64,000 bases of DNA from Leptospira yanagawae serovar Saopaulo str. Sao Paulo = ATCC 700523 (GTDB taxonomy: Bacteria > Spirochaetota > Leptospiria > Leptospirales > Leptospiraceae). The notes beneath the pieces are model-generated. The model saw only the letters and a list, made by a program, of their open reading frames with translations. It did not search any database and had not been told where the DNA came from. The translations under genes and the position numbers were made by a program. Below are positions 63,372 to 64,000 of this stretch, piece after piece. Each line of letters begins with the position of its first letter. The first letter of the stretch is position 1. The DNA is taken from positions 62,001 through 126,000 of the forward strand of contig NZ_AOGX02000008.1 of NCBI RefSeq assembly GCF_000332475.2, given 5' to 3'.

Positions 63372-64000
63372 ATGCGAGTAAGGGGAGAAGGGGATTTGTA
63401 TGACTTCGAATCATTGCGTTGGCTTGAGTCTGTTCCCTTAACGATCGAATCAAATGCAACCAAACAAAACCAAAATAAGGATCGGGAAACGAATTTAATT
63501 CCCAACCAAAATAGTAATCAAAATTTATCAGTGTTAGGTGAGACGAAAGCGGAAGTGAAACTGGGTCGTTCCCTTGCAGCCAGGTTATTAAAACGGTATT
63601 CATTGGTTCGTGATTTAGAACTCACACGTTATCTCAATTCTATTGCCACAAAACTTGGTTCTGTTTCTTCAAGGAAGGATTTGGAATTTCGTGTTGGTGT
63701 GATTGAATCGAATGAAATCTATGCGTTTTCTTGTCCCGGTGGTTATTTATTTTTAACAACTGGTAGTTTAAAAAAAATCCAAACGGAAGCTGAACTTGCA
63801 GGGATCATTGCCCATGAGATGGGTCACGTGATTTTGTTTCATAATGGAGAATTCACGGAATCTAATGTATTTATAGACATTCTGTCTGGACTATTAACTC
63901 CACCTGGGAGTGAAGTCGTAAATACTGCAATGGCTACAGCGATTGGAGAAATGGAAAAACAATTTTTTGAGACTGGCCGTGATGCCAAAGTTGAATTGGA
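63372..64000 (+). CDS. M48-family metalloprotease, 5' part
   Basis: The frame is open from 63278 and runs off the window end. The first possible start is the ATG at 63372, without a clear ribosome site; GTG at 63531 is another option. The catalytic zinc motif HEMGH falls at residues 148-152 of the longer form, in LAGIIAHEMGHVILFHNGEF. The region before it (ELTRYLNSIATKLGS, GGYLFLTTGSLKKI) fits M48B/BepA-type proteases. No signal peptide is visible from either start, which is odd for this family. It overlaps the presumed signal region of the divergent lipoprotein gene. Confidence 0.8.
   Translation, partial: MRVRGEGDLYDFESLRWLESVPLTIESNATKQNQNKDRETNLIPNQNSNQNLSVLGETKAEVKLGRSLAARLLKRYSLVRDLELTRYLNSIATKLGSVSSRKDLEFRVGVIESNEIYAFSCPGGYLFLTTGSLKKIQTEAELAGIIAHEMGHVILFHNGEFTESNVFIDILSGLLTPPGSEVVNTAMATAIGEMEKQFFETGRDAKVEL

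Overview
This 64 kb window is chromosomal DNA of a spirochaete, most probably a Leptospira of the saprophytic (L. biflexa-like) type. The base composition is AT-rich. Many predicted lipoproteins have loose spirochaetal lipoboxes. Leptospira-type families are present: a FecR/LipL45-like lipoprotein, a DUF1574 protein, TRL-like lipoproteins, a DISM-7TM/PP2C phosphatase and a TatT-containing TRAP transporter. No rRNA, CRISPR array, prophage or intact insertion sequence was seen. One tRNA (Phe, GAA) is present.

Layout. 1-5 kb: the tail of an S41 peptidase, a REP-like hairpin repeat, a lipoprotein, an AraC regulator that appears coupled to a 28-codon leader ORF, a VOC lipoprotein, a frameshifted lipoprotein relic, a YidB-like protein and an SH3 lipoprotein. 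5-10 kb (minus strand): GT-C-like membrane protein, VanW protein, DUF2452 protein, SPOR protein, coaE and a lipoprotein hydrolase. 10-18 kb: tRNA-Phe, a divergent MocR regulator/aminotransferase pair with an operator between them, small proteins, a PP2C phosphatase, an atypical radical SAM protein and the FecR lipoprotein. 19-28 kb: lipA, a pseudouridine synthase, DUF1574, an HPP protein without a standard start codon, a transaldolase, purH-purN, then fliS, a FlgN-like gene and a J-domain gene. 28-33 kb (minus): a complete TRAP transporter tatT-dctP-dctQ-dctM, and a DedA/lipoprotein pair.

33-46 kb: dgt, GST, a nucleoside phosphorylase-like gene overlapping argC, then a tight three-gene signalling unit (histidine kinase, CxxCH haem lipoprotein, hybrid histidine kinase), a porin-like protein and a chemotaxis receptor. 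46-49 kb is the most accessory part: a YbjN-like protein with a coupled 51-aa peptide, three tandem divergent TRL-like lipoproteins, about 580 bp with no convincing gene, and a worn IS1595/ISXO2-type transposase remnant. 49-64 kb: VOC protein, lipocalin, flippase-like protein, HIT protein, ROK kinase and an ABC exporter pair; a TPR protein with an Mrr-like nuclease domain; a lipoprotein, ruvA, two patatin phospholipases around an NlpC/P60 hydrolase, a FadL-type porin, a large lipoprotein whose signal peptide is out of frame across a T6 tract, and the start of an M48 metalloprotease.

The best candidates for something new are the kinase/haem-lipoprotein/kinase unit, the TPR-Mrr fusion, the TRL cluster with its coupled peptide neighbours, and the leader ORF before the AraC gene. 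Homopolymer frameshifts at two lipoprotein genes deserve a check against reads and related genomes.
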